From positions 1-11,177 of the forward strand of contig JAKFXJ010000235.1 of NCBI GenBank assembly GCA_021731425.1: a stretch of DNA of 11,177 nucleotides, in the 5' to 3' direction. Every line of letters starts with the position of its first letter. The first letter of the stretch is position 1. The notes beneath the pieces are model-generated. The model had not been told where the DNA came from. It saw nothing but the letters and a program-made list of their open reading frames with translations, and did no database searches. Made by a program: the position numbers and the translations under genes. This DNA comes from Limnohabitans sp. Lineage in GTDB: Bacteria; Pseudomonadota; Gammaproteobacteria; Burkholderiales; Burkholderiaceae_C. Shown piece after piece: positions 1 to 7,606 of the stretch.

Positions 1-791
1 AACTCCAGCCCTACCGCGTCGAGGAACTGGACCAACGCGGCGAAGGCCTACTGACCGGTTATTACGAACCGGCCTTGACGGGCTCGCGCCGGGCACAAGG
101 CGCATTCCAAGTGCCGCTTTACGCGCCGCCCGCGCAGCTAGGCCAGCGCAAGCCTTGGTTCAGCCGACAGGAAATGGAAACCCTGCCCGCCGCCCGCACC
201 GCCCTGCGCGGCAAAGAGCTGCTGTATTTGGCCGACCCGGTGGACGCCATGGTGCTGCACATTCAAGGCTCGGGCCTGGTGAATGTGACCGAGCCCGACG
301 GCCGCCAGCGCTGGGTGCGCATGGCCTACGCCGCCACCAACGACCAGCCCTACAAAAGCATTGGCCGCTGGCTGCTGGACCGCAAATTCATCACCGACGC
401 CAGCTGGCCCGGCATCAAAGCCTGGATTGACCGCAACCCCTCGCGAGTGAACGAGCTGCTGTGGCAAAACCCGCGTGTGGTGTTCTTCCGCGAAGAAGCC
501 TTGCCCCAGGGCACCACACCACCCGGCCCCAAAGGCGCACAAGGCGTGCCGCTCACAGCCGAGCGATCCATCGCTGTAGACCGCCGCAGCATCCCCTACG
601 GCACCCCGGTGTGGATGAAATCGACCGGGCCTCAAACCTCTTTTGACCGCCTGGTGCTGGCCCAAGACACCGGCACCGCCATCGTGGGCGCCGTGCGGGC
701 CGACTATTACGCAGGCTCTGGGCCTGTCGCGGGCGAGCTGGCTGGACGCCTGAAGCAGCCCCTACAACTGTGGGCCCTATGGCCACGCTGA
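1..791 (+). CDS. mltA: Membrane-bound lytic murein transglycosylase A, C-terminal part (5' end outside window)
   Basis: MltA cleaves the glycan strands of peptidoglycan, forming 1,6-anhydromuramyl ends; family members are usually outer-membrane lipoproteins facing the periplasm. The frame is open from position 3 to the TGA at 789-791, about 262 residues. The signal peptide and any lipobox lie beyond the left edge, so the TTG at 75 is only an internal codon. Family hallmarks are the GLLTGYYEP segment near the visible N-terminus (codons around 42-70), the VLHIQGSG segment (around 246-270), and the C-terminal 3D-type domain. That domain contains [25 protein letters not shown] sequence with aspartates at codons 666 and 702; the catalytic Asp of E. 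coli MltA lies in this domain. Family members are about 350-400 residues, so roughly the first third is missing. It is followed 19 bases later by a YkgJ-like gene on the same strand. Confidence 0.93.
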   Translation, partial: LQPYRVEELDQRGEGLLTGYYEPALTGSRRAQGAFQVPLYAPPAQLGQRKPWFSRQEMETLPAARTALRGKELLYLADPVDAMVLHIQGSGLVNVTEPDGRQRWVRMAYAATNDQPYKSIGRWLLDRKFITDASWPGIKAWIDRNPSRVNELLWQNPRVVFFREEALPQGTTPPGPKGAQGVPLTAERSIAVDRRSIPYGTPVWMKSTGPQTSFDRLVLAQDTGTAIVGAVRADYYAGSGPVAGELAGRLKQPLQLWALWPR

Positions 792-810
792 CCCGGACGC
801 CTTTGACCGG

Positions 811-1083
811 ATGACTTTGACCTGCCGCCCCGGCTGCGCCGCTTGCTGCACCGCACCCTCCATCTCCTCGCCCATCCCCGACATGCCCCAAGGCAAACCG
901 GCGGGCGTGCCTTGCGTGCAACTTGACGAACAACTGCGCTGCAAAATTTTTGGTCAACCCGAACGGCCTGCGGTGTGCGGGCAACTGCAAGCGTCGGTGG
1001 AGATGTGTGGGGCTGTAGAAGATGGCGGGGTGCACGCCCGGGCTTGGCTGATGCGGTTGGAAGAGTTGACGCGGCCGGGGTGA
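811..1083 (+). CDS. YkgJ-like (UPF0153) cysteine-cluster protein
   Basis: This is a 90-residue protein resembling the YkgJ/UPF0153 group, described as putative zinc- or iron-chelating proteins of unknown biochemical role. Eight cysteines are visible, at residues 5, 9, 12, 13, 35, 44, 56 and 66. The N-terminal CxxxCxxCC cluster and the later RCKIF...RPAVC portion are the family signature. There is no signal peptide or membrane segment, so it is probably cytoplasmic. The ATG at 811 puts the first Cys at residue 5, as is usual for short family members; no strong Shine-Dalgarno sequence precedes it. It begins 19 bases after mltA and may be read with it. The metal, if any, and the substrate cannot be told from sequence. 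Confidence 0.85.
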   Translation: MTLTCRPGCAACCTAPSISSPIPDMPQGKPAGVPCVQLDEQLRCKIFGQPERPAVCGQLQASVEMCGAVEDGGVHARAWLMRLEELTRPG

Positions 1084-1163
1084 TAACAAGTCACCAACAA
1101 GTCATACCCCCACCCCGCTTGACGCTAAGCTGAATCCCTTTTGCTGACCTACGGAGCACGGCC

Positions 1164-1949
1164 ATGGCGTTTGAGATTCCTTCCTTAAAAGACAGCGTTC
1201 ACCCCGATGAATGGCAGCTGCGGCTGGACTTGGCCGCGTGTTACCGGCTGGTGGCGCTGTACGGCTGGAGCGATCTGGTGTTCACCCACATCAGCGCCAA
1301 GCTGCCCGAGTCGGTGGCGGGCAAAGACCATCAGTTTTTGATCAACCCCTACGGCCTGATGTTTGACGAGATCACCGCGTCCAGCCTGGTGAAGGTGGAC
1401 ATGCAGTGCAACAAGTTGCACGACAGCCCCTTTCCGGTCAACCCGGCGGGCTTTGTGATCCACAGCGCGGTGCACGAGGCGCGGCCCGATGCCGGTTGCG
1501 TGCTGCACACCCACACCCGAGCGGGCGTGGCCGTGAGCGCACAAGCGCACGGCGTGCTGCCCATCAGCCAGCAAAGCACGTTTGTGCTGGCTTCGCTGGC
1601 CTACCATGGCTACGAGGGCGTGGCCATTCACGACGAAGAAAAGCTGCGCCTGCAGGCCGATCTGGGCTCGGCCAATTACCTGATGCTGCGCAACCACGGC
1701 TTGCTCACCGTGGGCAAAACCATTGCCGACGCGTTCTTGTCGATGTACACCTTTGAGAACACCTGCCGCATCCAGGTGGATGCGCTGGCTGGCCAAGCGG
1801 GCCCCAAAGACCTGACCGCTGTGGACCCGCAAATTTTGAACGGCGTGGCCAACGCGATGCGCGTGCAAACCGGTGGTTTGGGCGGCGCGTTTGTTTGGCC
1901 TTCGCTGCTGCGCAAGCTGCAACGCGAAAGCCCCGATTACACCCATTAA
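1164..1949 (+). CDS. Class II aldolase/adducin family protein
   Basis: This 261-residue cytoplasmic protein has the class II aldolase/adducin head fold, in which a zinc ion held by three histidines polarises the substrate for retro-aldol cleavage or epimerisation. The presumed zinc ligands are His115 and His117 in VLHTHTRAG and His178 in RNHGLLTVG. The early FTHISAK segment and INPYGLMFDEITASSLVKVD resemble the adducin-like branch more than the sugar-phosphate aldolases (FucA, AraD), and I could not place the catalytic Glu/Tyr of those enzymes with confidence. The substrate is therefore unknown. The start is supported by GGAG at 1153-1156, seven bases before the ATG. The stop codon region TAAGGA doubles as the Shine-Dalgarno of the next gene, so the two are very likely co-transcribed. 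Confidence 0.9.
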   Translation: MAFEIPSLKDSVHPDEWQLRLDLAACYRLVALYGWSDLVFTHISAKLPESVAGKDHQFLINPYGLMFDEITASSLVKVDMQCNKLHDSPFPVNPAGFVIHSAVHEARPDAGCVLHTHTRAGVAVSAQAHGVLPISQQSTFVLASLAYHGYEGVAIHDEEKLRLQADLGSANYLMLRNHGLLTVGKTIADAFLSMYTFENTCRIQVDALAGQAGPKDLTAVDPQILNGVANAMRVQTGGLGGAFVWPSLLRKLQRESPDYTH

Positions 1950-1956
1950 GGACCCC

Positions 1957-3081
1957 ATGCGCTCTTTGTTTGAACCCTGCCAAGTCGGCAGCATCGCTTT
2001 GGCCTCACGCATCGTGATGGCCCCGCTCACGCGCAACCGCGCACCCGGCTCGCTGGCCAATGCCCGCATGGCCACCTATTACCGCCAACGCGCCAACCCG
2101 GCCACGGGGGCGGGCCTGATCGTCACCGAGGCCACGGCCATCTGCCACCAAGGCCAGGGCTACGCCGATGTGCCTGGCATCTGGAGCGCAGAACAAGTCG
2201 CCTCGTGGAAGCAAGTGACTGATGCGGTGCACGCCGAAGGCGGCAAGATCGTGATGCAGCTGTGGCATGTGGGCCGTGTCTCTCACACCAGCTTGCAGCC
2301 CGGTGGCGCGGCACCCGTTGCGCCATCGGCCCTGACGGCCCAAACCAAAACCGTGCTGCTGGTCGACGGCCAGCCCAAGTTTGAGCCCGTGTCCGCGCCG
2401 CGTGCGCTCGACGCGGCCGAGCTGCCAGGCATCGTGCAAGACTACCGCCGCGCGGCGGCCAACGCGATTGCAGCCGGGTTTGACGGCGTGGAGGTGCACG
2501 CGGCCAATGGTTATTTGATCGACCAGTTTTTGCGCAGCAGCAGCAACCACCGCACTGATGCGTATGGCGGCTCCATCGAGAACCGCGCCCGCTTTTTGCA
2601 AGAAGTGATGCAAGCCATCGTGGCCGAGATTGGTGGCGCACGCACGGGCATCCGCATCTCGCCCGTCACACCCGCCAACGGGGTGAGCGACGAACAGCCT
2701 CAGCCATTGTTTGAGCATGTGGCGCGTTTGTTGGCCCCGATGGATTTGGCTTTTGTGCATGTGATCGAAGGCTCCACGGGCGCGGCACGTGACCACCAAC
2801 AAGGCGACAAGCCCTTTGATTACGCCGCTTTGCGCCAGGCCTACACCCATGCGGGTGGCCGCGCCGCATGGATGCTGAACAACGGTTACGACCTGAGCTT
2901 GGCCGATCAGTCTCTGGCCAGCGGTGCGGACCTGATCGCCTTCGGCCGCCCCTTCATTGCCAACCCCGATTTGGGTGCACGCCTGCGCCAAGGCGGCCCT
3001 TTCAACACGCCCGACCGCGCCACTTTTTACGGTGGTGGCGATGCGGGGTACATCGACTACCCGTTTTTGCCACAGGCTTGA
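1957..3081 (+). CDS. Old Yellow Enzyme family alkene reductase (NemA/PETN reductase-like)
   Basis: This 374-residue FMN-dependent NAD(P)H oxidoreductase belongs to the family that reduces electron-poor C=C bonds, and in some members nitro groups. The ATG at 1957 is chosen over upstream in-frame codons because AAGGA at 1948-1952 sits four bases before it and because MRSLFEP...RIVMAPLTR is where family members begin. Visible family residues are Thr25 (MAPLTR, near the flavin), the QLWHVGR segment around residue 101, and His181, Asn184 and Tyr186 in HAANGY, the ligand-binding pair and proton donor in the numbering of PETN reductase. Others are NHRTDAYGGS, FGRPFIANPDL (flavin phosphate region), and a C-terminal FYGGGDAGYIDYP signature. 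Length is normal. It is downstream of the aldolase gene and converges with copA, with 13 bases between the stop codons. The physiological substrate is unknown. Confidence 0.93.
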   Translation: MRSLFEPCQVGSIALASRIVMAPLTRNRAPGSLANARMATYYRQRANPATGAGLIVTEATAICHQGQGYADVPGIWSAEQVASWKQVTDAVHAEGGKIVMQLWHVGRVSHTSLQPGGAAPVAPSALTAQTKTVLLVDGQPKFEPVSAPRALDAAELPGIVQDYRRAAANAIAAGFDGVEVHAANGYLIDQFLRSSSNHRTDAYGGSIENRARFLQEVMQAIVAEIGGARTGIRISPVTPANGVSDEQPQPLFEHVARLLAPMDLAFVHVIEGSTGAARDHQQGDKPFDYAALRQAYTHAGGRAAWMLNNGYDLSLADQSLASGADLIAFGRPFIANPDLGARLRQGGPFNTPDRATFYGGGDAGYIDYPFLPQA

Positions 3082-3094
3082 GGCCAACCAGCGC

Positions 3095-5302
3095 TCAGGG
3101 CTTCCAGCGCTTGAGCAGCAGGGCATTGGCCATGACACTCACCGAGCTGAGCGCCATGGCTGCGCCCGCCATCATGGGGTTGAGGTAACCCAAGGCAGCC
3201 AAAGGGATGCCCGCCACGTTGTAGGCAAAGGCCCAGAACAGGTTCTGCCGAATCTTGGCCACAGTGCGGGCCGAAATATCGAGCGCCGCGCCCACCAAAG
3301 CTACATCGCCGCGCATGAGGGTAATGCCCGCCGCATGCATGGCCACATCGGTGCCGTTGCCCATGGCCATGCCCACGTCGGCGGCGGCCAAGGCGGGCGC
3401 GTCGTTCACCCCGTCGCCCACCATGGCGACCACCTGGCCACCCGCACGCAGTTTTTGCACCTGCGCCGACTTGTCACCGGGCAGCACATTGGCCAGCACT
3501 TCTCCCGCTTCGGGGCGCAAGCCCAAGCGTCGGGCCATGGCTTCGGCAGCGGCTTGGTTGTCGCCCGAAATCATCACCAGCTTCAAGCCGCGATCGCGCA
3601 ACGCCGTTAATGCTTGCGCTGCGCCCACTTTGGGTTCATCGCCAAAACCCATGAGCAGCAGGGCGTGCAAACCCGCATCGGTGCGCTCGGCCAAGGCCGA
3701 CAAGCTCGCGCCTTGCGCCTGCATGGCGTTGATGTCTGATTGCCACATGCCGATGTCTAGACCTTCTTCTTGCAGCCAGCGCAAACTGCCCAGCATCAGT
3801 TGCTTACCGTCCACCTTGGCGAGCACACCTTTGCCGGGCACAGCCTGGAGGTCTTGCGCTGTGGGGCCTGACAGGACCTGTTTTTCTGCGGCACTCACCA
3901 CCGCACGCGCTAAGGGGTGTTCGCTGCCACTTTGCACGCGTGCGGCCAAAGCCAACGCCTTTGCTACATCGTGCCCAGGCGCGGGCACATGGGCCAGCAA
4001 GCGCGGTTGGCCCACGGTGAGCGTGCCGGTTTTATCAAAAGCCACGGTTTGCACGCGGTGCGCCAATTCCAGCGCCTGCACATCTTTGATCAGGATGCCG
4101 TGTTTGGCCGCCACACCCGTGCCCGCCATGATGGCCACGGGCGTGGCCAGACCCAAAGCGCAAGGGCAGGCAATGACCAGCACGGCCACCGCGTGGATGA
4201 GCGCTGTTTCAAAATCGGCACCCACCGCCATCCACGCCCCCAAGGTGATCAGGGCGATCACCAGCACCACAGGCACAAACACTTCGGCCACTTTGTCCAC
4301 CAAGCGCTGAATGGGCGCTTTGGCAGCTTGTGCGTCTTCGACCAATCGGATGATGTGCGAGAGCACGGTTTCGTGGCCCACGGCCGTCACGCGCATGAGC
4401 ACACGCCCTTCGCCATTGATCGACCCGCCTGTCAAAGCCGCACCCGGTGCCTTGGCCACGGGCAAGGGCTCTCCGGTCAGCATGGATTCGTCCACCTGGG
4501 TTTGGCCTTCGACCAGTTCGCCATCCAGCGGAAAACGCTCACCGGGCCGCACCACGATCCGGTCGCCCACCAGGATTTCGTCCACAGGCACATCGACTTC
4601 GCCATCTTCACCCAACCAATGGGCTTTGTCCGGGCGCAAGGCATGTAAGGCGCGAATCGCCTCGGTGGTTTGGCGCTTGGCACGCGTCTCCAGCCATTTG
4701 CCGAGCATCACCAAGGTAATGACTACCGCCGAGCCTTCAAAGTACAGGTGCGGCGCGTGCCCTTCGTGCGCCGTGAGCCACAGCCAAACCGACAAGGCCC
4801 AGCCTGCGGTGGTGCCTAAAGAGACCAACAAATCCATGTTGCCCGCGAGTGCCTTCAGGGCGTGCCAACCGGCTTTGTAAAAGCGTGCGCCCAACACAAA
4901 CTGAACGGGTGTGGCCAATGCAAATTGAACCCAAGCGGGCAGCATCCAGTGCTGCCCCCACAACTCGGCCAGCATGGGCAAGACCAAGGGCATGGTCAGC
5001 AGCAGGCTCACACCGACCGGCATGAAGCCTGCCCAAGGTGATTCACGGCTTGCATCGGCTTGTGCTTCAGGGGTACGGGGTTCATAACCCGCATCGCGCA
5101 CAACGCGTCGCAGGCGTGCGTCGGTCACGTCGGCCGTATCCACTTCGATCCGGGCCGATTCGGTGGCCAGGTTGACCGTCGCGCTGAGCACACCGGGCAT
5201 TTTTTTCAGGGCTTTTTCGACCCGCGCCACACACGATGCGCAGGTCATGCCGCCGATGCCGATGTCGTAGGTGAGTGGAGGTTCGTTCTTGATCTGTGTC
5301 AT
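3095..5302 (-). CDS. copA: Cu+-exporting P1B-type ATPase
   Basis: This 735-residue heavy-metal P-type ATPase pumps Cu+ out of the cytoplasm with ATP. One N-terminal heavy-metal-associated domain has GMTCASC (Cys21, Cys24). The actuator domain has TGEP (276-279). The membrane metal site has CPC (379-381), then the phosphorylated Asp423 in DKTGT, the SEHP nucleotide-binding His462, and the hinge GDGVND (629-634). The transport-site residues typical of the Cu+ subgroup P1B-1 are present: Tyr694-Asn695 in FAYN and Met716...Ser719-Ser720 in MALSS. This argues for Cu+ rather than Zn/Cd. The length suits a pump with one metal-binding domain. The ATG at 5300-5302 is preceded on the minus strand by AGGA about nine bases upstream. 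It is divergent from copZ with 76 bases between the start codons, and convergent with the ene-reductase with no hairpin between them. Confidence 0.97.
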   Translation of the reverse strand: MTQIKNEPPLTYDIGIGGMTCASCVARVEKALKKMPGVLSATVNLATESARIEVDTADVTDARLRRVVRDAGYEPRTPEAQADASRESPWAGFMPVGVSLLLTMPLVLPMLAELWGQHWMLPAWVQFALATPVQFVLGARFYKAGWHALKALAGNMDLLVSLGTTAGWALSVWLWLTAHEGHAPHLYFEGSAVVITLVMLGKWLETRAKRQTTEAIRALHALRPDKAHWLGEDGEVDVPVDEILVGDRIVVRPGERFPLDGELVEGQTQVDESMLTGEPLPVAKAPGAALTGGSINGEGRVLMRVTAVGHETVLSHIIRLVEDAQAAKAPIQRLVDKVAEVFVPVVLVIALITLGAWMAVGADFETALIHAVAVLVIACPCALGLATPVAIMAGTGVAAKHGILIKDVQALELAHRVQTVAFDKTGTLTVGQPRLLAHVPAPGHDVAKALALAARVQSGSEHPLARAVVSAAEKQVLSGPTAQDLQAVPGKGVLAKVDGKQLMLGSLRWLQEEGLDIGMWQSDINAMQAQGASLSALAERTDAGLHALLLMGFGDEPKVGAAQALTALRDRGLKLVMISGDNQAAAEAMARRLGLRPEAGEVLANVLPGDKSAQVQKLRAGGQVVAMVGDGVNDAPALAAADVGMAMGNGTDVAMHAAGITLMRGDVALVGAALDISARTVAKIRQNLFWAFAYNVAGIPLAALGYLNPMMAGAAMALSSVSVMANALLLKRWKP

Positions 5303-5319
5303 GGCATGTAGTCCTAGAT

Positions 5320-5350
5320 GGTCTATGCTCAGACCAGACCCTAACGGGTC
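5320..5350. promoter_or_regulatory. Candidate operator dyads in the copA-copZ divergent intergenic region
   Basis: Two adjacent inverted repeats lie in the 76-base gap between the divergent start codons. The first is TGGTCT-N6-AGACCA (5319-5324 and 5331-5336); the second is GACCC-N4-GGGTC (5337-5341 and 5346-5350). AGACC also occurs twice in tandem (5331-5340). Copper-responsive MerR-type regulators (CueR/HmrR) bind dyads between the -35 and -10 of copA promoters, so one or both could be such a site. However, neither matches the classical CueR half-site well, no convincing -35/-10 pair could be assigned on either strand, and no regulator gene is in the window. This is inference from position and symmetry. 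Confidence 0.35.
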
Positions 5351-5378
5351 GTGTTCAGTTCATTGGAGAGAATGCATC

Positions 5379-5576
5379 ATGAACCAGATTTTCACCGTTG
5401 AAGGCATGACGTGTGGCCATTGCGAAAAAGCAGTGACCAAAGCTATATTGTCTTTGGATGCACAGGCCAAGGTTTTGATTGACCGCACACACAACAGCGT
5501 ACAAGTGGATTCAGAAAAAAACCGCGAGGCTTTGGCCCAAGCCATTGTCGATGAAGGTTACCGCGTCACCGCTTGA
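5379..5576 (+). CDS. copZ: Copper chaperone, heavy-metal-associated domain protein
   Basis: This is a 65-residue single-domain metallochaperone that binds Cu+ in the cytoplasm and hands it to CopA. The metal site is GMTCGHC with Cys12 and Cys15, and the remainder fits the ferredoxin-like fold of the family (a helix after the motif, then strands ending in GYRVTA). The ATG at 5379 is chosen because GGAG at 5365-5368 lies about ten bases upstream and because MNQIFTVEGMTC places the motif at the usual distance from the N-terminus; in-frame upstream codons would run into the copA promoter region. It is divergent from copA and followed 26 bases later by the DUF2892-like gene, with which it is probably co-transcribed. 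Confidence 0.93.
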   Translation: MNQIFTVEGMTCGHCEKAVTKAILSLDAQAKVLIDRTHNSVQVDSEKNREALAQAIVDEGYRVTA

Positions 5577-5602
5577 ATTTTTTAACCAACCGGGAGTTTC
5601 TT

Positions 5603-5797
5603 ATGACCAAAAACATTGGCAACATCGAACGCATCATCCGCATTGTGGGTGGACTTGTTTTGATTGCCCTGGCCGCTACAAATACCGTGGGCGTTTGGGG
5701 CTGGGTAGGCTTGGTACCTTTGGCCACAGGCTTGACGGGTTGGTGCCCGCCTTACAGCTTGCTGGGCATCAACACCTGCAAGAATAAAAATACCTGA
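5603..5797 (+). CDS. Small DUF2892 (YgaP transmembrane-like) membrane protein
   Basis: This 64-residue protein resembles the DUF2892 group, the membrane domain also found at the C-terminus of the rhodanese YgaP. The opening TKNIGNIERIIRIVGG, two hydrophobic stretches (roughly residues 13-26 and 30-43), and a closing GWCPPYSLLGINTC with Cys48 and Cys59 are typical. Stand-alone members have no established function. The ATG at 5603 is preceded by CGGGAG at 5591-5596 with a six-base spacer, which decides it over the in-frame codon at 5573 that overlaps the end of copZ. Its position between copZ and a Spy-like gene suggests membership of the copper-response transcript. A role for the two cysteines in metal or sulfur handling is speculation. 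Confidence 0.88.
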   Translation: MTKNIGNIERIIRIVGGLVLIALAATNTVGVWGWVGLVPLATGLTGWCPPYSLLGINTCKNKNT

Positions 5798-5815
5798 TCT
5801 TTACAAATCAGCACC

Positions 5816-5834
5816 ATTCGGGCACAGCCCGGAT
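5816..5834 (+). other. Short GC-rich hairpin between the DUF2892-like and Spy-like genes
   Basis: The segment folds as an eight-pair stem (5816-5823 with 5827-5834, including one G-T wobble) around a three-base ACA loop. No T-run follows, so it is not a typical intrinsic terminator. It could act as an attenuator, an mRNA processing or stability element, or nothing at all. The 86-base gap it sits in is long enough to hold a separate promoter for the Spy-like gene, but I could not identify one. Confidence 0.35.
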
Positions 5835-5883
5835 ACATGGGCGAATCACACTGAAGGCATCCCATCAACGAAAGGATGTTTTC

Positions 5884-6381
5884 ATGAAATCGATTCGCAC
5901 TACCTTGATCGCCACCGCCTTGATGGCCGGTTTGACCGGTCTGGCCTTGGCCCAAAACACCACGGCGCCTGCCGACAACGCCCGTGCTGGCCGCATGGAG
6001 AAAATGCGCGAGCACAAGAGTGAACACAAAGGCGAGCGCCATACGCAACGTTTGGCCGAGCTCAAGGCCAAACTGAATTTGCAAGCGGCACAAGAACCTG
6101 CGTGGAACGCGTTCACACAGTCCATGCAGCACCCAGCCCGCATGGCACGACCCGAACGTGCGAGCATGGAAAAAATGACCACGCCCGAACGCTTGGACAT
6201 GATGCAAGCCATGAAAGCCCAACGCGACGCGCACATGCAACAACGCGCCGAAGCGACCAAAACTTTTTATGCCAGTTTGAGCACAGAGCAAAAGCAGGTG
6301 TTTGACCAAGAAACCGCTCGCATGATGAAAGGTTCTGGCATGCACGCAACCAAACACGAAGGCGGTCACGGCCGTCATTGA
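5884..6381 (+). CDS. Periplasmic Spy/CpxP-like (LTxxQ) protein rich in Met and His
   Basis: This 165-residue exported protein has a signal peptide: positive MKSIR, a hydrophobic core, and an ALA cleavage site after residue 23. The 142-residue mature part is predicted to be almost entirely helical and highly charged, like the periplasmic chaperones Spy and CpxP. It carries an LTxxQ-type segment, LSTEQKQVF, near residue 130. In E. coli, Spy is induced by envelope stress, including copper. The mature chain has 13 Met and nine His, with a C-terminal tail in which four His lie in the last twelve residues, so copper binding is plausible but unproven. AAGGA at 5872-5876 supports the start. It is the last gene of the copper cluster, and two hairpins follow it. 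Confidence 0.8.
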   Translation: MKSIRTTLIATALMAGLTGLALAQNTTAPADNARAGRMEKMREHKSEHKGERHTQRLAELKAKLNLQAAQEPAWNAFTQSMQHPARMARPERASMEKMTTPERLDMMQAMKAQRDAHMQQRAEATKTFYASLSTEQKQVFDQETARMMKGSGMHATKHEGGHGRH

Positions 6382-6393
6382 TTCTCATTTTGC

Positions 6394-6407
6394 GGGGCTC
6401 TTGCCCC
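6394..6407 (+). terminator. Possible terminator hairpin after the Spy-like gene
   Basis: A GGGGC stem (6394-6398) pairs with GCCCC (6403-6407) around TCTT and is followed by TTGTGTT, starting 12 bases after the stop codon of the Spy-like gene. The stem is only five pairs but all G-C. It may work together with the stronger hairpin just downstream. Confidence 0.45.
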
Positions 6408-6420
6408 TTGTGTTGAATTC

Positions 6421-6450
6421 AAAAGGCTGCCAGGCAGCCTTTTGTCATTT
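6421..6450 (+). terminator. Strong rho-independent terminator
   Basis: AAAAGGCTGC (6421-6430) and GCAGCCTTTT (6434-6443) form a perfect ten-pair stem with a CAG loop, followed by TTTTGTCATTT. The A-run on the left arm means it could also stop transcription coming from the right. It ends the copper cluster and separates it from the DUF2189-like gene. Confidence 0.85.
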
Positions 6451-6496
6451 GATGCAGGTCAAATTCTGAAATCGCGCGGCGGGTAAGCTCAATCGC

Positions 6497-7381
6497 ATGA
6501 CACAAGCCTCTCCACCACCAAACCATCCGCCTGATCCCTTGCACGAGCGGCCCCAACTCAGGCGTAAACGTTTGAATCTGCCTGGCGTTTTGCCCATTGA
6601 CGGCCAACAACCTCTGTTTTGGCTCTATTTGGGCCTGAAAGATATTTGTCATTCCCCTTGGCTGAGCTTGGCCCATGGCTTGGTCATGGCCCTGTGCGGT
6701 GGCCTGATCACTTGGTTGGCGCATGACCGTTTTTGGTTGCTCGCCAGTGCGGTGTCTGGTTTTTTGGTTGTGGCACCCGTTTTGGCCACCAGCCTGTACG
6801 CCATGAGCCGCGCCATAGAAAGAAACGAGGCCGTGAACCTGCAGCTTTTGTTCAAGACCTGGACGCAATGGCAAACGCTGCAGAACAACGAGCCTGTGAG
6901 TTATTGGTGTTTGGTGCGATTTGGCTTGTTGTTGGCTTTTGCTGGCACGGGTTGGGTTTTGACCTCATCGGCTCTGATCACTTTGCTGGCCCCAGTGCCC
7001 ATCCACACCCCCATGGATTTCATTCGTCATGTGGTGCTGAGCCGCAAGAGTTATTTGTTTGAGTTGTGGCTAATGCTGGGCGGCCTGATGGCAGCCCCGG
7101 TTTTTGCCTCGAGTGTGGTGGCCATGCCTTTGTTGCTCGACAGAAAGTTGAACACCTTGCAGGCTGTGCTGACCAGCTGGAAAGTGGTTTTGACACATCC
7201 TTTGCCTATGGCTTTGTGGGCATTTTTGATCATGGGCCTGAGCATGATGGGCATTTTGAGCTTGTTCATTGGCTTGATCGTGATCGTGCCCATGTTGGGC
7301 CATGCTTCTTGGCATGCCTACCGAGATCTGGTGGACACGCATGATGTGCCTGAACGCATGCCCCGTCAGGAGGCTGTGTGA
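6497..7381 (+). CDS. DUF2189-like integral membrane protein
   Basis: This 294-residue inner-membrane protein resembles the DUF2189 family, whose function is not established. A proline-rich N-terminal tail of about 50 residues precedes several hydrophobic segments. These lie roughly at residues 55-76, 80-103, 135-165, 183-213 and 235-270, with the GFLVVAPVLATSLYAMSR block and the closing GHASWHAYRDLV that recall this family. No catalytic motif is visible. The start is a guess supported by family-like length: the ATG at 6497 has only a weak purine-rich sequence upstream. Its TGA at 7379-7381 shares the A with the ATG of the next gene, which points to translational coupling. Confidence 0.78.
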   Translation: MTQASPPPNHPPDPLHERPQLRRKRLNLPGVLPIDGQQPLFWLYLGLKDICHSPWLSLAHGLVMALCGGLITWLAHDRFWLLASAVSGFLVVAPVLATSLYAMSRAIERNEAVNLQLLFKTWTQWQTLQNNEPVSYWCLVRFGLLLAFAGTGWVLTSSALITLLAPVPIHTPMDFIRHVVLSRKSYLFELWLMLGGLMAAPVFASSVVAMPLLLDRKLNTLQAVLTSWKVVLTHPLPMALWAFLIMGLSMMGILSLFIGLIVIVPMLGHASWHAYRDLVDTHDVPERMPRQEAV

Positions 7382-7590
7382 TGTGGAATTTCACCGAAGA
7401 ACAGTTTGCTTGGTTCGGCCTGACCATTGGTGTGGCCGGTTTCATGCTTTATATGCTGTTCATCGTTGTGCAACTGGCTTGGGAATCCAAAGCTGGTAAG
7501 TTTGGCACCTTCGTGATTTTTTTGGGTCTGGCTTTTGGCATGCTGGGTTTTGTGGCTAAGGGTGTCATTCAATGGTTGCTTGGAACTTGA
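7381..7590 (+). CDS. DUF2788-like small membrane protein
   Basis: This 69-residue protein has two transmembrane helices (about residues 10-32 and 43-64) separated by a short charged loop, WESKAGKFGTF. It resembles the DUF2788 family of proteobacterial small membrane proteins, whose function is unknown. The ATG at 7381 is chosen over the GTG at 7378 because AGGAGG at 7368-7373 lies seven bases upstream of the ATG but only four from the GTG. It overlaps the end of the DUF2189-like gene by one base, so the two are probably made together and may interact in the membrane. Confidence 0.85.
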   Translation: MWNFTEEQFAWFGLTIGVAGFMLYMLFIVVQLAWESKAGKFGTFVIFLGLAFGMLGFVAKGVIQWLLGT

Positions 7591-7606
7591 AAACGGCAAT
7601 AGGATA

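Noticed and set aside
1084..1163. Possible promoter before the aldolase gene (TTGACG at 1119-1124)
   Set aside because: No acceptable -10 element lies 16-18 bases downstream, so I did not call it. The ACAAGTCA repeat nearby is too short to interpret.
1873..1956. N-terminal extension of the ene-reductase
   Set aside because: The extra 28 residues would come from inside the aldolase gene, and a good ribosome binding site precedes the ATG at 1957.
1185..2075. Minus-strand ORF (296 codons) opposite the aldolase gene
   Set aside because: Shadow frame of a gene with clear zinc-binding histidines; the product is His/Gln/Ala-rich without family features.
2005..3138. Long minus-strand ORF (377 codons) opposite the ene-reductase
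   Set aside because: It lies across a gene with complete OYE motifs and has no recognisable domain or ribosome binding site.
3255..4310. Long plus-strand ORF (351 codons) opposite copA
   Set aside because: It is antisense to the unmistakable copA coding sequence, its product is Ala/Ser/Pro-rich low-complexity, and it matches no family; GC-rich third positions open such shadow frames.
5271..5378. N-terminal extension of copZ
   Set aside because: It would overlap the copA start and the divergent control region; GGAG before the ATG at 5379 and the family N-terminus fit better.
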